Positions 1 through 9,174 of a stretch of 22,957 nucleotides of DNA are shown one piece after another. Below the pieces are notes generated by a model. It had not been told where the DNA came from and did no database searches. It saw only the letters and a program-made list of their open reading frames with translations. Position 1 is the stretch's first letter, and each line of letters begins with the position of its first letter. The translations under genes and the position numbers were made by a program. The DNA comes from Priapulus caudatus (taxonomy: Eukaryota > Priapulida > Priapulimorpha > Priapulimorphida > Priapulidae): assembly GCF_000485595.1 (NCBI RefSeq), contig NW_014577412.1, forward strand, positions 242,185 through 265,141, read 5' to 3'.

Positions 1-590
1 GAAGAAATATTTCTCACCGCTCGTGGCACCACCTGGTGACAGAACATCGTTGCAGCGATGACAACGCTATTATTATACACATTTCAAATAATTTCTCAGT
101 TTCCCACGGGGAAATATCGGATTTGCGCATGCCCGTTCGCGCCGAAAATATAGAGCATGCGGCGAAATTATGAATTCAAATCATTCTCGGGCTATCCGAC
201 TATAGGGAAACATGGTAAAATTCGGCGACCGTCTGCGTATTTGCGAATTGCAAAGCGCCATCTTTTTCGTACGGCCGACGGCAATATGCGCATAATATAT
301 ATGATACAAATCACGCTATGTCATTAAGTTGTTTTAACGGCACAAGCTGTCTGCATAAATGGCTTCGAATCGGTAGGTCATTCGACAACGCAGCAGGTGT
401 GCGTAACGGTTCTTAGTGCTGGCACTTGCTAGCAGCGCGAACTACGCGTAGACGTTTGTGGCAGCTCCAGCTTCGCTGGCTGTGATGCCGTGTTTAAGTT
501 GTAACCTGTTGTTTGAGTTATTAAACCAGCATTTAACCTATACGATAAATGATATTGTTCTTATGACGGAGACATAACAATATATATCTA
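1..590. repeat. Block A, left part, copy 1
   Basis: This stretch reappears at 8557-9174, and its first ~57 bases reappear at 4474-4530. It contains the ~230-bp dispersed repeat described at 71-300 and runs up to the solo LTR at 591. No open frame of interest is present. In both full copies it is followed by the same LTR at the same point, so the LTR was already inside the block when the block was duplicated. The block may continue beyond the left edge of the window. Confidence 0.75.
71..300. repeat. Dispersed ~230-bp repeat (R230), copy 1
   Basis: Near-identical sequence occurs at about 8629-8880 and 18385-18615. Shared landmarks are ATCGGATTTG at about 118 and CTTTTTCGTACGGCCGAC at about 264. 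Because the copy at 18385 lies outside block A, this is an independent dispersed repeat and not only part of the block. I do not recognise the family and see no terminal inverted repeat. Confidence 0.7.
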
Positions 591-1199
591 TGTAATGCAG
601 CTCGTGACGTATAGTGTACCCAGGTTCGTGTACTTTTGGTGCGTGTTATCAATACCCCTAGGTAACACGATTAATAGACAGACGTGGAGAAACGTATGAC
701 AGAAACAAGATGTAACGTACAACAATTAGTTCTATTCAGTCTTTCACCGAGTAATACATAAATGTTATGCACCCTCTAGGAGCATGACGCATACACGAGT
801 CGTACAATAACCGTAGTCTCAAAAGAGTTTTCACACCGTGTCAAAAGAGTTTAACACACACGGTTTCAAAAGAGTTTATACACGCCATACAATATCAAAG
901 GCAAGGCTGACCAATACTCACATCTGGAGAAGCGACTCTGGACTCTACCTTTCTGTTTAAAAGGGGCTCTATTTATACTACTTTACCCATACCACGTGAC
1001 TTAAGTAGTGCCACGAGTTTGGACACATTCCAAGGCTAACTAGCACAACATTCGATAGGGGGCGCAAGTGACCATTGTCCACTACTGTCTTGACATTAAT
1101 GAGGCGGTTGACTGATTAGTCGCCCGAGGTAAGTCCTTGTTACCGAGTCTGCCTGTGTAAATTTGCATAAGTAAACGTGGCGGGATTCACTTCATTACA
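591..1199 (-). mobile_element. Solo Ty3/Gypsy LTR, copy 1
   Basis: The segment begins TGTAATGCAG and ends TTCATTACA, giving the short terminal inverted repeat TGTAAT/ATTACA typical of LTRs. It aligns along its whole length with the LTR at 17512-18145, which sits directly upstream of a gag gene on the minus strand. Read on the minus strand it has a TATA box (TATAAATAG, plus 969-977). At about 820-890 it holds three tandem units of about 25 bp containing CAAAAGAGTTT. No internal retroelement sequence adjoins it, so it is a solo LTR. No target-site duplication is evident: the flanks are ATCTA and TTACC. Copies 1 and 3 differ mostly by substitutions. Confidence 0.85.
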
Positions 1200-1212
1200 T
1201 TACCCCCTTACC

Positions 1213-1220
1213 TATAAAAG
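1213..1220 (+). promoter_or_regulatory. Plus-strand TATA box upstream of the GTC minisatellite
   Basis: CCTATAAAAGG is a good TATA-box match, 13 bases beyond the end of the solo LTR. It is conserved at 9826-9834 in block A copy 2. Transcription starting about 30 bases downstream would run into the GTC/GTG minisatellite. It could belong to an older element into which the LTR inserted. Activity is inferred from motif and conservation only. Confidence 0.4.
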
Positions 1221-1341
1221 GTTGTGAGCTGTTATCTTATATCGAACAACTTAAAGGTTAGTATTGTACGTTTATCTATATCTTTCATTAAAATGTTGCT
1301 CAATTTTACGTTGTATATATATATACATTTTTTTTAATCTG

Positions 1342-1955
1342 GCGTCGTCGCCGCCGTCGTCGTCATCGTTGTCGTGGTCCGTGGTTGTGGTGGGGGTTGT
1401 GCCGTCGTTGTGGTGGTGGTCGTCCGTCGTGGTCGTCGCCGTGGTGGTGGTGGTCGTCCGTCGTGGCCGTCACCGTGGTGGTCGTCATCGTCGTGGTGGT
1501 GGTCGACGTGGTGGTTGTCGTCATCGTCGCCGTGGTGGTCGTCATCGTCGTGGTGGTGGTCGCCGTGGTGGTGGTCGTCATCGTCGCCGTGGTGGTCGTC
1601 ATCGTCGTGGTGGTGGTCGTCGTCGTGGTGGTCGTCGCCGTGGTAGTCATCCTTGTGGTGGTGTCGTCGTCGTGGTGGTCATCGTCGTGGTGGTGGTCGT
1701 CATCGTCGTGGTGGTCGTCGTCGTGGTGGTGGTCGTCGCCGTGGTAGTCATCCTTGTGGTGGTGTCGTCGTCGTGGTGGTCATCGTCGTGGTGGGGGTCG
1801 TCATCGTCGTGGTGGTCGTCATCGTCGTGGTGGTGGTCGCCGTGGTGGGGGTCGTCATCGTCGCCGTGGTGGTCGTCATCGTCGTGGTAGTGGTCGTCGT
1901 GGTGGGGGTCGTCATCGTCGCCGTGGTGGTCGTCATCGTCGTGGTAGTGGTCGTC
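1342..1955 (+). repeat. GTC/GTG/ATC minisatellite, copy 1
   Basis: The array is built from trinucleotides GTC, GTG, ATC and CGT, in blocks such as GTCGTCATCGTCGTGGTGG. It has longer internal repeats: a ~100-bp unit containing GGTAGTCATCCTTGTGGTGG occurs at about 1640 and 1741. Its period is a multiple of three and it lacks stops, so several frames stay open and encode Val-, Arg/Gly-, Trp/Ser-, Thr- or Asp/His-rich strings. These are not treated as genes. The G-rich strand has many GG pairs and could form two-tier G-quadruplexes. Confidence 0.9.
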
Positions 1956-1956
1956 C

Positions 1957-2050
1957 TATAGAGTTAATTGACGCACGATTAGTCAATAATTATCAAATAT
2001 ATGCGTACCGTAATCTCCGTACCGGCTTAAATATAGACACCCCTACTGGG
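1957..2050. repeat. Inverted-repeat arm, copy next to unit B copy 1
   Basis: This ~94-bp stretch matches one arm (5816-5907) of the palindromic element at 5647-5907. Shared landmarks are GATTAGTCAAT, GTACCGGCTT and CCCTACTGGGG. In both places the arm lies directly left of unit B. Here the partner arm is missing and the GTC minisatellite abuts it instead. Confidence 0.7.
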
Positions 2051-2570
2051 GGGCAAATAAGCTAAAGTACAATAATTGTGATTTTGCGCGAAAAAGTAAG
2101 CTTCCTTTGAAAATTCTCCGGCCGTCCCAGCAATGCACCTAAGACGAGCCGCTTACACTGTCGGATTCAGAAAAGATTCTAGTTTCTGAAATTAACAATT
2201 GCAAAGAGTTCTAAGTTCTAACCCTTTCTAATGAGAAATACAAAATTCAAGCGCAAGCATACACTTAAATATAGGATCTCATTCTGACCCTGTCCCACCG
2301 CTCATTCGCTGATTTTCCACCGCGGTCACGCTTGTCACGCGCATAGCAACGGTTGCTGCGTCTCAACAAACTGCCTCCGCCTGACTCGCGCGATCGCTGT
2401 TTGAAAGTCAAACGTAATGGATTCTACTCCGAGTACTTCGAGTTCTTGGCCAGAGTTTTTAGGAGATGAGCTATAGCTACAAGGAAGAGTGGAGAAAAGA
2501 TGTTTTTGACTGTGTAGAAGGTAAGAAACTGGTTATCATTATTATTTTGGGGTTTGGAACAAAGAACATT
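2051..2570 (+). pseudogene. Unit B copy 1, promoter/first-exon-like segment
   Basis: The segment is repeated at 5930-6457. About 2290-2410 is CpG-rich. It is followed by an ATG at 2417 opening a short frame (MDSTPSTSSSWPEFLGDE) that stops at 2474-2476. In the second copy one extra G in this stretch removes that stop and the frame continues as AIATGKSGEK. A splice-donor-like AGGTAAGA follows at about 2519. It could be the first exon of a host gene captured in the repeat, or chance. Base-level reliability here is poor, so it is not called as a CDS. Confidence 0.3.
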
Positions 2571-2742
2571 TGTTGATCATCTAATTGTTTGCCTAGTCGT
2601 TATTCATTATAAAGAACTCTCTTCAAGACACAATCAACACGTTGTGTAGTGCAACTAGTTTATTCCACCATACTGTCCAGCACCCCGAGTCCCACGCATA
2701 CACGTGCGCGCACCTCTTGTGCATATATCAACATCCATAACA
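2571..2742 (-). mobile_element. Short LTR of the unit B Ty3/Gypsy element, copy 1
   Basis: The 172-bp segment begins TGTTGATC and ends CCATAACA (plus strand), giving TGTT/AACA termini. On the minus strand it contains a TATA-like GATATATGC and an AATAAA polyadenylation signal (plus TTTATT). It lies immediately 3' of a polypurine tract that follows the RNase H remnant, as a 3' LTR should. The counterpart is at 6458-6689, which is longer because it carries extra internal sequence. No matching 5' LTR was found upstream of the pol remnant. Confidence 0.55.
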
Positions 2743-2753
2743 TTCCTTCCTTT
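2743..2753 (-). other. Polypurine tract beside the short LTR
   Basis: On the minus strand this reads AAAGGAAGGAA directly before the LTR start TGTTATGG. That is the expected position and composition of the plus-strand DNA primer site of an LTR retrotransposon. The same position in copy 2 is less purine-pure. Confidence 0.5.
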
Positions 2754-2759
2754 AGTTAC

Positions 2760-4085
2760 AATACCATTTTCAGCCAAATTTAGAAAAACGATATATCAGT
2801 ACTGCGGAACTATAACGTTGTTCATTCAACTAGAATTCTGTAACATTTCAAAACTACGTGACTCCATACCATATCTACTATACTGCATGAAACTGTAGTC
2901 AGTTATGAACTGGCTCTATCTAACAAAGACATATATCTCATGCAAGTAGCTGTTGAATCTGTTGCACGCAAATACTATTGCTTGGCATTCTTCTCTATTT
3001 GCGCGATAATTCTGTTCAGCAGGTGTTTAGTGCTCTCGAGCGGCGAACGCTACCGGTTGTCCTTTCTGCATCACTGTACGTAGCGCCCTAGTCACGAACT
3101 GCGAAGCATCGCACTGTACTGTCACCTCATTCCAACATCATAGAGATTTCAATACTGGAGCTATCTCTTGCTGATTCTCCCATACGAAGATTGCTGCCTT
3201 CCTCCGTCAACCTACGGAGAGGTTCGCACATCTCGGACCAGATTCGGCCATGACACCTGGATAAGTAGTTATACGGCATCCTAGAAATCTCTGTACTGCC
3301 TTCTTATCACATGGTTTATGGCATGTGAGAAATCGATCTATTTCTAGCTGGATCTGGTTTCAATCCATGACTCGTCAATAATGTCCCATGTATGGCATTT
3401 CAGTAAGCCTCAATCTCAGCTTATGCCTGTTAAACCTTAAATTTGCCTCAGCTGCTCGTTGAAGCAAATTCAACAGTTTTCGATCATGGTCTGCCACTGC
3501 TTCTTCATTGTGTCACCACTGTCATAGACCAGTATGTCATCAGCTATAACTTCTACACGCAGGAGTCCATCAAGAAACTTCGACCTGATGTCGCTGATAC
3601 TCTTCAGAAGCGCTACTGATGCCTTGAGGCATTCTCAGATATCTATATCACCGAAAGGTGTCCAGAAGGTCGTAAGATAGGAGCTTGGCTCATTCCAGTT
3701 TCACCCTGGAAGAATCCATCTTTAGCATCCAACACAGTAAATACCTTAGCCTTGGCAACATTGAGTAGGATCTCTTCCACAGTCGGCATCTGGTATTTTG
3801 GACGTTTTATCGCCGTTTTATATTCAAGTCCCTTGGATCAATACATACCCTCAACTTATTCAGGTTTGTACCGCTACTAAGCTGCTTATCCACTCAGTAG
3901 GCCTCGGTGGACCTTAGCAATAATCCTTGCTTTTCCATATGGTCTATTTTGTCCTTGAGTCTGTCCTTGAGAGGTACGGGCACTCGCCGCGGTGCATGTT
4001 GAACTGGTCTTATCTCAGGGTCTATTTTAATGTGATTATTGCTTCCTGTAGAACCTGTTATTTAATTTACACCGTGAAATCGCAC
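2760..4085 (-). pseudogene. Degraded Ty3/Gypsy pol (RT and RNase H), copy 1
   Basis: Reading the minus strand from about 4040 downward, short in-frame pieces match Ty3/Gypsy reverse transcriptase: DPEIRPVQHAPRRVPVPL (about 4020), LRVCIDPRDLN (about 3850), KVFTVLDAKDGFF (about 3750), YLRMPQGISSASEEYQ (about 3640) and IADDILVY (about 3545). Next come connection and RNase H pieces: CDKKAVQRFLG (about 3315), FVWENQQE (about 3180), VTVQCDASQF (about 3115) and AIVFACNRFNSYLHE (about 2960). Frames change every few tens of bases and stops are frequent, so no protein is encoded. No integrase follows: RNase H leads within ~150 bp to the polypurine tract and LTR, so the element was also internally deleted. 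Gag and protease are not recognised upstream. Confidence 0.8.
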
Positions 4086-4473
4086 ACACATTAAATGTTA
4101 TATTTTCAACATCTATTTAGTATTTAACCAACGTAAACTATAAAATCAGCAGATTTTCACCTGCTACCATGTAACCGAATACTGATATATAGAGAAGAAT
4201 CACGTGTTTACAAACATCGGGCGCATATAAAATAGAAAAACATTGTTGAAGAGTCTGTAAGAACGAAGAGACTATCAAACACAAGACCACACAAAGCACG
4301 AAAGATGAGATATGATAAGCAGGCTTGTGCAGGAATAGATGCAAGGTGAGTACTATAATAATATATAGTTGTGCCTGTATTTATATACTCTCTTGGCTCC
4401 TAAGCGCAGCACACACACGGAGCATGTCGTGCTGAGCTGTAACATTTAGTTTAAATTCTAAAAATGAACGGAT
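4086..4473. repeat. Unit B right part, copy 1; no gene recognised
   Basis: AT-rich sequence is shared with about 8180-8556, ending in ATGAACGG just before block A. A 68-aa minus-strand frame at 4138-4344 is hydrophobic, but the corresponding stretch in copy 2 does not keep it open. It may be the remnant of the 5' part (gag/protease region) of the unit B element, but no motif supports that. Confidence 0.5.
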
Positions 4474-4525
4474 GAAGAAATATTTTCCACGTCGTGCACG
4501 CCCCTGGTGACGGCGAACATCGTTG

Positions 4526-4530
<5 letters not shown>
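4474..4530. repeat. Truncated start of block A
   Basis: The 57 bases correspond to window positions 1-57 (GAAGAAATATTT ... GTTGCAGCG), after which the sequence changes abruptly into a TG microsatellite. It follows unit B exactly as full block A follows unit B copy 2 at 8557, which shows that B-A is the native order. Confidence 0.75.
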
Positions 4531-4572
<42 letters not shown>

Positions 4573-4579
4573 CGTGCGT
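4531..4579 (+). repeat. (TG)n microsatellite
   Basis: An uninterrupted TG dinucleotide run of about 38 bases is followed by GCGTGCGTGCG variants. It marks the breakpoint where block A is truncated. Confidence 0.95.
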
Positions 4580-5080
4580 TATCTAGTTTTAAGATTCCAA
4601 CTTTTCGAAAAATTTTCAAAAATCTCGACAAGATTTTAAGATTATAAATCTAGGGGTTGTTTCTATTTTCAAGAATAATAATCTTATTTTCGTGTTCATG
4701 TTAAATTCTAGTTTTCTTATATATAGGCGCATGTTGATAATTATATTCTAAAAAATTGCGTGACAACCATAGAATTAATATAGTTAATATATATTAACCC
4801 TAACCCTTATATAGTTATCTATATTATTTCTATGGTGATAACCCTCAGTGTATTGTATAGTTTCACTTGTGCTGTGAAAAGGATTGAGTAACGTCTATAG
4901 ACACCTATATGCCAGAAGACGTTCAAGCAATGTATATATATATCAAGCATATATATTGCATGGTTAAACGTGCATATATAAAGACATTCAAATTATTATT
5001 AAATCTCAATTAATTTAAAGCAATAAATAAATAAATGAGTATAAAACAAAATCATAAGATCTTTGGTTCTCAGTGAGGGG
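4580..5080. other. AT-rich spacer, no gene seen
   Basis: AT-rich non-coding sequence. It includes a short CCCTAACCC telomere-like motif near 4797-4807 and a TATATA palindromic stretch near 4931-4960. No credible ORF, RNA gene or protein motif was found. Confidence 0.6.
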
Positions 5081-5081
5081 T

Positions 5082-5176
5082 AGACTGGTACCCGTTCGCG
5101 ACCTTCACTCCGGCCTATACCCTTCGCTACACTGACGTTAGTGTAGCGTGTGGAACTGTCGACCGGGTACCAGTCT
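5082..5176. repeat. Nested hairpin
   Basis: The outer arms are AGACTGGTACCCG (5082-5094) and its reverse complement CGGGTACCAGTCT (5164-5176). An inner hairpin has 9-bp arms CGCTACACT (5125-5133) and AGTGTAGCG (5140-5148) around a six-base loop. It could be a small foldback element or a structured-RNA source; there is no further evidence. Confidence 0.7.
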
Positions 5177-5203
5177 AAGTACGCACCGACGCACTGGCCG
5201 CAC

Positions 5204-5600
5204 GCGAGTTTTTAAACCGTAGGATGGCGACGCCAGATTGATGAATCACGCGTCTCTGATTGGTACGTGCGAAGTAATAATGCCTGTAACGTCAGCGTTA
5301 GAAACGCGGTTCAGCGGGTTAAGGTAATATCACACATCAAAAAACTTAACAGTAACCATAACTCTAACTCCAACCCTAAACCTAACACTAAATATCTATA
5401 TATCGGATATCTATATATAGGGGTGTCATCCACAAAAATTAATCTATGGTGTGGGGACAGATATCATGATGCAAAAACCCTAACCATAACCCTAACCCTA
5501 ACCCTAACCCAAACCCTAACCCTAACCCTAACCCAACGCACCAATCAGAGACGCGTGATTCATTAATCTGGCGTCGCCATCCTACGGTTTAAAAACTCGC
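5204..5600. mobile_element. MITE-like element with 61-bp terminal inverted repeats
   Basis: The left arm (5204-5264) is the reverse complement of the right arm (5540-5600) with a single mismatch in 61 bases. The arms include GATTGGT/ACCAATC at the inner edge and GCGAGTTTTTAAACC/GGTTTAAAAACTCGC at the outer edge. The ~275-bp interior has no transposase and consists largely of degenerate telomeric repeats. No clear target-site duplication is visible at either edge. Non-autonomous DNA transposon is the likeliest reading; an inverted duplication around a telomeric insertion is the alternative. Confidence 0.7.
5341..5535 (+). repeat. Interstitial telomeric repeat, (CCCTAA)n
   Basis: There are two clusters of CCCTAA-type hexamers, at about 5346-5393 (degenerate) and 5477-5535 (mostly perfect CCCTAA with a few CCCAAA or CCATAA variants). 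An AT-rich spacer containing two TATCTATATAT motifs separates them. This is the animal telomeric motif TTAGGG on the minus strand. It lies inside the inverted-repeat element at 5204-5600. Confidence 0.9.
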
Positions 5601-5646
5601 AGACGGTCAACATGCTCCGTCCTGCAGGCGCTACTTCGTGGGGGGG

Positions 5647-5907
5647 TCTATATTCAAGCCGGTAAGGGAGATTACGGTACGCATATATTTGCTAATATAT
5701 TGACTAATCGTGCGTCAATAAACTCTATATTCACAGAGAGTATAGCTAACACATGTGTCTATAGGTATCTAGAATATATTATGCAAATAATCTTCCGTAC
5801 CGGCTTGAATCTGTAGAATATTGAGTTTATTGACCGCAACGATTAGTCAATGATATTAGCAAATTAATGCGTACGCGTATATCTCCTACCGGCTTAGAAT
5901 AGTAGAC
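5647..5907. mobile_element. Palindromic MITE-like element
   Basis: The left arm 5647-5731 and right arm about 5816-5907 are imperfect reverse complements of each other. Shared elements are CAAGCCGGTA/TACCGGCTT, TTTGCTAATAT, TTGACTAATCG and CAATAAACTC. The ~85-bp centre contains a further CCGTACCGGCTTGAAT fragment, suggesting nested rearrangement. One arm is repeated at 1957-2050. There is no coding capacity. Confidence 0.6.
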
Positions 5908-5929
5908 ACCCTACTGGGGCACCACTAGA

Positions 5930-6457
5930 GTAAAAGTACAATATTGTGTGATTTTGCGCGACAAGAAGTAAGCTTCCTTTGAAAATCCGGCGTCCAGCAA
6001 ATGCAACCTAAGACGAGCCGCTTACACTTGTCGAATTCAGAAAAAAATTCTAGTTCTGAAATTAAACAATTGCAAAGAGTTCTAAGTTCATAACCTTTCT
6101 AATGAAAAATATAAATTTTCAAGGCGTAACATAACACTTAAAAGTATGATGATCTCATTCTGACCCGTCCCACCGCTCATATCGCTGATTTTCCACCCGC
6201 GCTGACGCTTGTCAGGTCCCGCGTCACGGTTGCTGCGTCTCAACACACCGCCTCCGCTGACTCCGGCGGGCGAATCCGCTGTTTGAACGTCAGACTAATG
6301 AATTTCTATCTCCGTGTACTATCGAGTTCATTGCCACGAGTTTTAGGAGATGAGGCTATAGCTACAGGGAAGAGTGGAGAAAAGATATTTTTGTAAAACT
6401 GTGTAGAAGGTAAAAACTGGTGATCATGTATTATTTTGGGGTTTGGACAAGAACAGT
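5930..6457 (+). pseudogene. Unit B copy 2, promoter/first-exon-like segment
   Basis: The counterpart of 2051-2570 has the same CpG-rich tract at about 6165-6290, an ATG at 6298, and GGAGATGAGGCTATAGCTAC near 6346. The reading frame after the ATG is different because of indels; a frame reading GDEAIATGKSGEK is open near 6346-6384. The two copies disagree at many single bases, so neither frame can be trusted. Confidence 0.25.
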
Positions 6458-6689
6458 TGTTGATCATGGCTAATTGTTGGGCGCTAGTGTTAAAGTGTCA
6501 CATTATAAGGAACTCTCGTTCCCAAAGACCCCGCGACCCCACGACCGCAAGAGCGGAGGGCAATCAACTACGTGTGTGTAAGTGCAAACTCGTTTATTCA
6601 CCTCAGTACTTTCCAGCACCGCCGGCCGAGTCCCTACACATACACGCGTGGGCCACCCCTTTGGTGGCATATATCAACATGCATGAACA
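6458..6689 (-). mobile_element. Short LTR of the unit B Ty3/Gypsy element, copy 2
   Basis: It begins TGTTGATCATG and ends GCATGAACA, and contains the same TTTATT (AATAAA on the minus strand) and CATATATCAAC landmarks as the 172-bp LTR at 2571. About 60 extra bases are spread over it, including a GACCCCGCGACCCC stretch near 6529 absent from copy 1. Either copy 1 is deleted here or copy 2 holds an insertion. Confidence 0.5.
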
Positions 6690-8180
6690 TCGGTGCCCTT
6701 GGTCGCTTTGAGCTTACGATACCATTTTCAGGCCAAATTTTAGAAAAAAACATTATACAGTAACTGCGAACTATAACGTGTGTTCCATTCAAACACTAGA
6801 ATTCTGTAACATTTCAAACACTACGTAAATCCATACATAACTACAACGCATGAAACTGTAGGTCAGTCCGAAACTGGCTCTATCTAACGAAAGACATCTA
6901 CTCATGCATAGTACTGGTTGAATTGTTGCACGCAAATACTATTGCTTGGCATTCTTTCTCTATTTGCGCGTAATTCTGTTCAGCAAGGTGTTTATGCTCT
7001 CGAGGCGAAACGCTACCGGTGTCCTTTCTGCATCAATGGTAGCGCCCCTAGTCCAGAACTCGCAAAAGCCATCGCACTGTACTGTCCACCGTCATTCTCC
7101 ACATCCATAGAATTTCAATACTGGATGTGATACACTCTTAATAAGCAATGCAAAAGCTATCTCTTTGCGATGTCTCCCATAGGAAATTGCCTCTTCTGCC
7201 GTCAAACTACGAGAGGTTCCACATTCTCGCGACAGATTCGGGCATGAACCGGAATAGAGTAGTTTACGGATCCTAAGATAATCTCTGTTACTGCCTTCAA
7301 CTTATCACATGGTTGGCATGTGAGAAATCGAAATCTAACCTTTAGCTGGATCTGGTTTCAACTCCATGAACTCGCGCGGTCCAATAACGCATGTATGCAG
7401 TCGGTCAGGGAGAGCCTCAACCTCAGCGTTTAGCCGGGTGTTAAACGGCCTGGTAAAAGTTTGCTGTCACGGCAACGGTGCGTCCGGGAATTGGCAAGGC
7501 CAAGATTGCGAGAGGCAGGTTCTGAATCCATGGTCTGCCACCTGCTCTCTTACCATTGAGTGTAACACCCACAGCAGATAGGGCACAGCTTGTCACACTC
7601 AGCCCTATACTCTCTCAGGACCGGAAGGGGTGCCATCCGAGACAACTTCGACCGGCGATATCGGCTTGAATACTCTTCGAAACGCTACTGGATGCTTTGA
7701 TGCATCTCGGAGATGGAATCTAGTATCGACCGAGAAGTCGCGATGCCGAGAGGGTCGCTAAGCACTAGGAGCCTTGCTCAGTCCGGAGTTGCACCTGAAG
7801 AATCGCATCTTTTAGCATCCAACACAGTCAATACCTTTAGCCTGGCACCTTGGGTAGGATCTCTTCCACAGTCGGCGATCTGGTATTTTGAGACACGTGT
7901 TTAACTCGGCTGTATTCAAAGGTCGCCTTGGACTCAATACCATACCGGCGTCACTTATTCGCGTTTTGTAACGCGTACGGGTAAGCCTGCCCCTTCCATT
8001 CTCACCGTCACCGTACGCTCGGTGACTTGCAACTAATCCTTGCTTTTCCATTATGGTCGTATTTTGTCCTATGAGTTGAGTTCTTGAGAGGTAGCCGGGC
8101 ACTCGCGCGGTGCATATTGATGGTCTTATGCTCAGGGTCATTTTTAATGGTGATATTCTCCCTGTAGAACCTGTTATTGA
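6690..8180 (-). pseudogene. Degraded Ty3/Gypsy pol (RT and RNase H), copy 2
   Basis: This is collinear with the remnant at 2760-4085. Landmarks are the RNase H stretch at about 6900-6960, the DAKD region of reverse transcriptase near 7800-7860, and the region upstream of RT near 8030-8160. Frames are broken even more often than in copy 1, almost always by one-base gains or losses, and the longest frame (7812-8141) mixes two real frames. It encodes no protein, and integrase is absent as in copy 1. Part of the damage is likely sequencing error. Confidence 0.7.
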
Positions 8181-8556
8181 ATTTCAGGGGACCGTGAAAT
8201 CACACACTACATTAGAATGTATTTATTTTCAACATCCTCTTTAAGTATTTATCCAACCGTAAACTATACACAGCAGATTTTCAACCTGCTACCATGATAA
8301 CTGAATATGATATATAGAAGAATCCGTGTTCACAATCGGGCGCAATTAAATAGTAAAACATTGTTGAAGAAAGTCTCTTAATGAACGAATGAGACTATCC
8401 GAAGACTGAGATTGTAAGGCGGCTGTGCAGGAATAGATGCAAGTAAGTACTAATTATACTCTAGTTCTGTAAAATACTCTCTTGGCTCGCTCCGACACAC
8501 GCGAGCATGTCGTGCTGCAGTGTAAATTTTAGTTAAACTTCTCAAAATGAACGGTA
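8181..8556. repeat. Unit B right part, copy 2; no gene recognised
   Basis: Counterpart of 4086-4473, ending in AATGAACGG at the junction with block A. The 98-aa minus-strand frame 8450-8746 crosses the junction and has no recognisable features, so it is not considered a gene. Confidence 0.5.
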
Positions 8557-9174
8557 TGAGAGAAATATTTCTCACAGCGCTCGTGGCACCCCTGTGCCCG
8601 AACATCGTTGGCAGCGATGACAACGCTATTATTATACACATTTCAAAATAATTTCTCAGTTTCCCACGGGAACATATCGGATTTGGACATGCCCGTTCGC
8701 GGCCGAAACTTATAGACATGCGGGGAATTATGAATTCCAAAATCATTCTCGGGCTATCCGACTATAGGGAAAACCTGGTAAAATTCCGGCGACGTCTCTG
8801 CGTCTATTGCGAATTGTGCAAAGCGCCAATCTTTTTCGTACGCCGACGGCAATATTGCGCATAATATATATGATACAAATCACAGCTATGTCATTAAGTT
8901 GTTTTAACGGCACAAGCTTGTCTGCATAAATGGCTCGAATTGGGGGGGGGGGGGTAGTATTCTGACAAACGCAGCAGGTGTGCGTAACGTTCTTAGTGCT
9001 GGCACTTGCTAGCAGCGCGAACTTACGCGTAGACGATTTGTGGCAGCGTCCAGCTTCGCTGGCTGTGATGCCGTGATTTAAGTTGTAACTGTTGTTCTGA
9101 GTTATTAAACCAGCATTTAACCTATACGATAAATGATATTGTTTTATGAACGAGACATAACAATATATAATCTA
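8557..9174. repeat. Block A, left part, copy 2
   Basis: Collinear with 1-590, including R230 at about 8629-8880. Compared with copy 1 it has many one-base indels, and a run of 13 G (8942-8954) where copy 1 reads TCGGTAGG. It leads directly into the second solo LTR. Confidence 0.8.

Noticed and set aside
4138-4344. 68-aa hydrophobic minus-strand ORF
   Set aside because: Not kept open in the second copy of the same repeat; no start context or homologue evident.
5267-5566. 99-aa ORF rich in Asn and Thr-Leu
   Set aside because: Its C-terminal half is CCCTAA repeat translated as TLTLTL.
6436-7904. Several 60-90 aa plus-strand ORFs
   Set aside because: They are antisense to the degraded LTR and pol remnant and are broken in the other copy.
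8942-8954. Run of 13 G as a possible structural or regulatory element
   Set aside because: Copy 1 of the same block has mixed sequence here and the surroundings are indel-rich, so a base-calling artefact is more likely.
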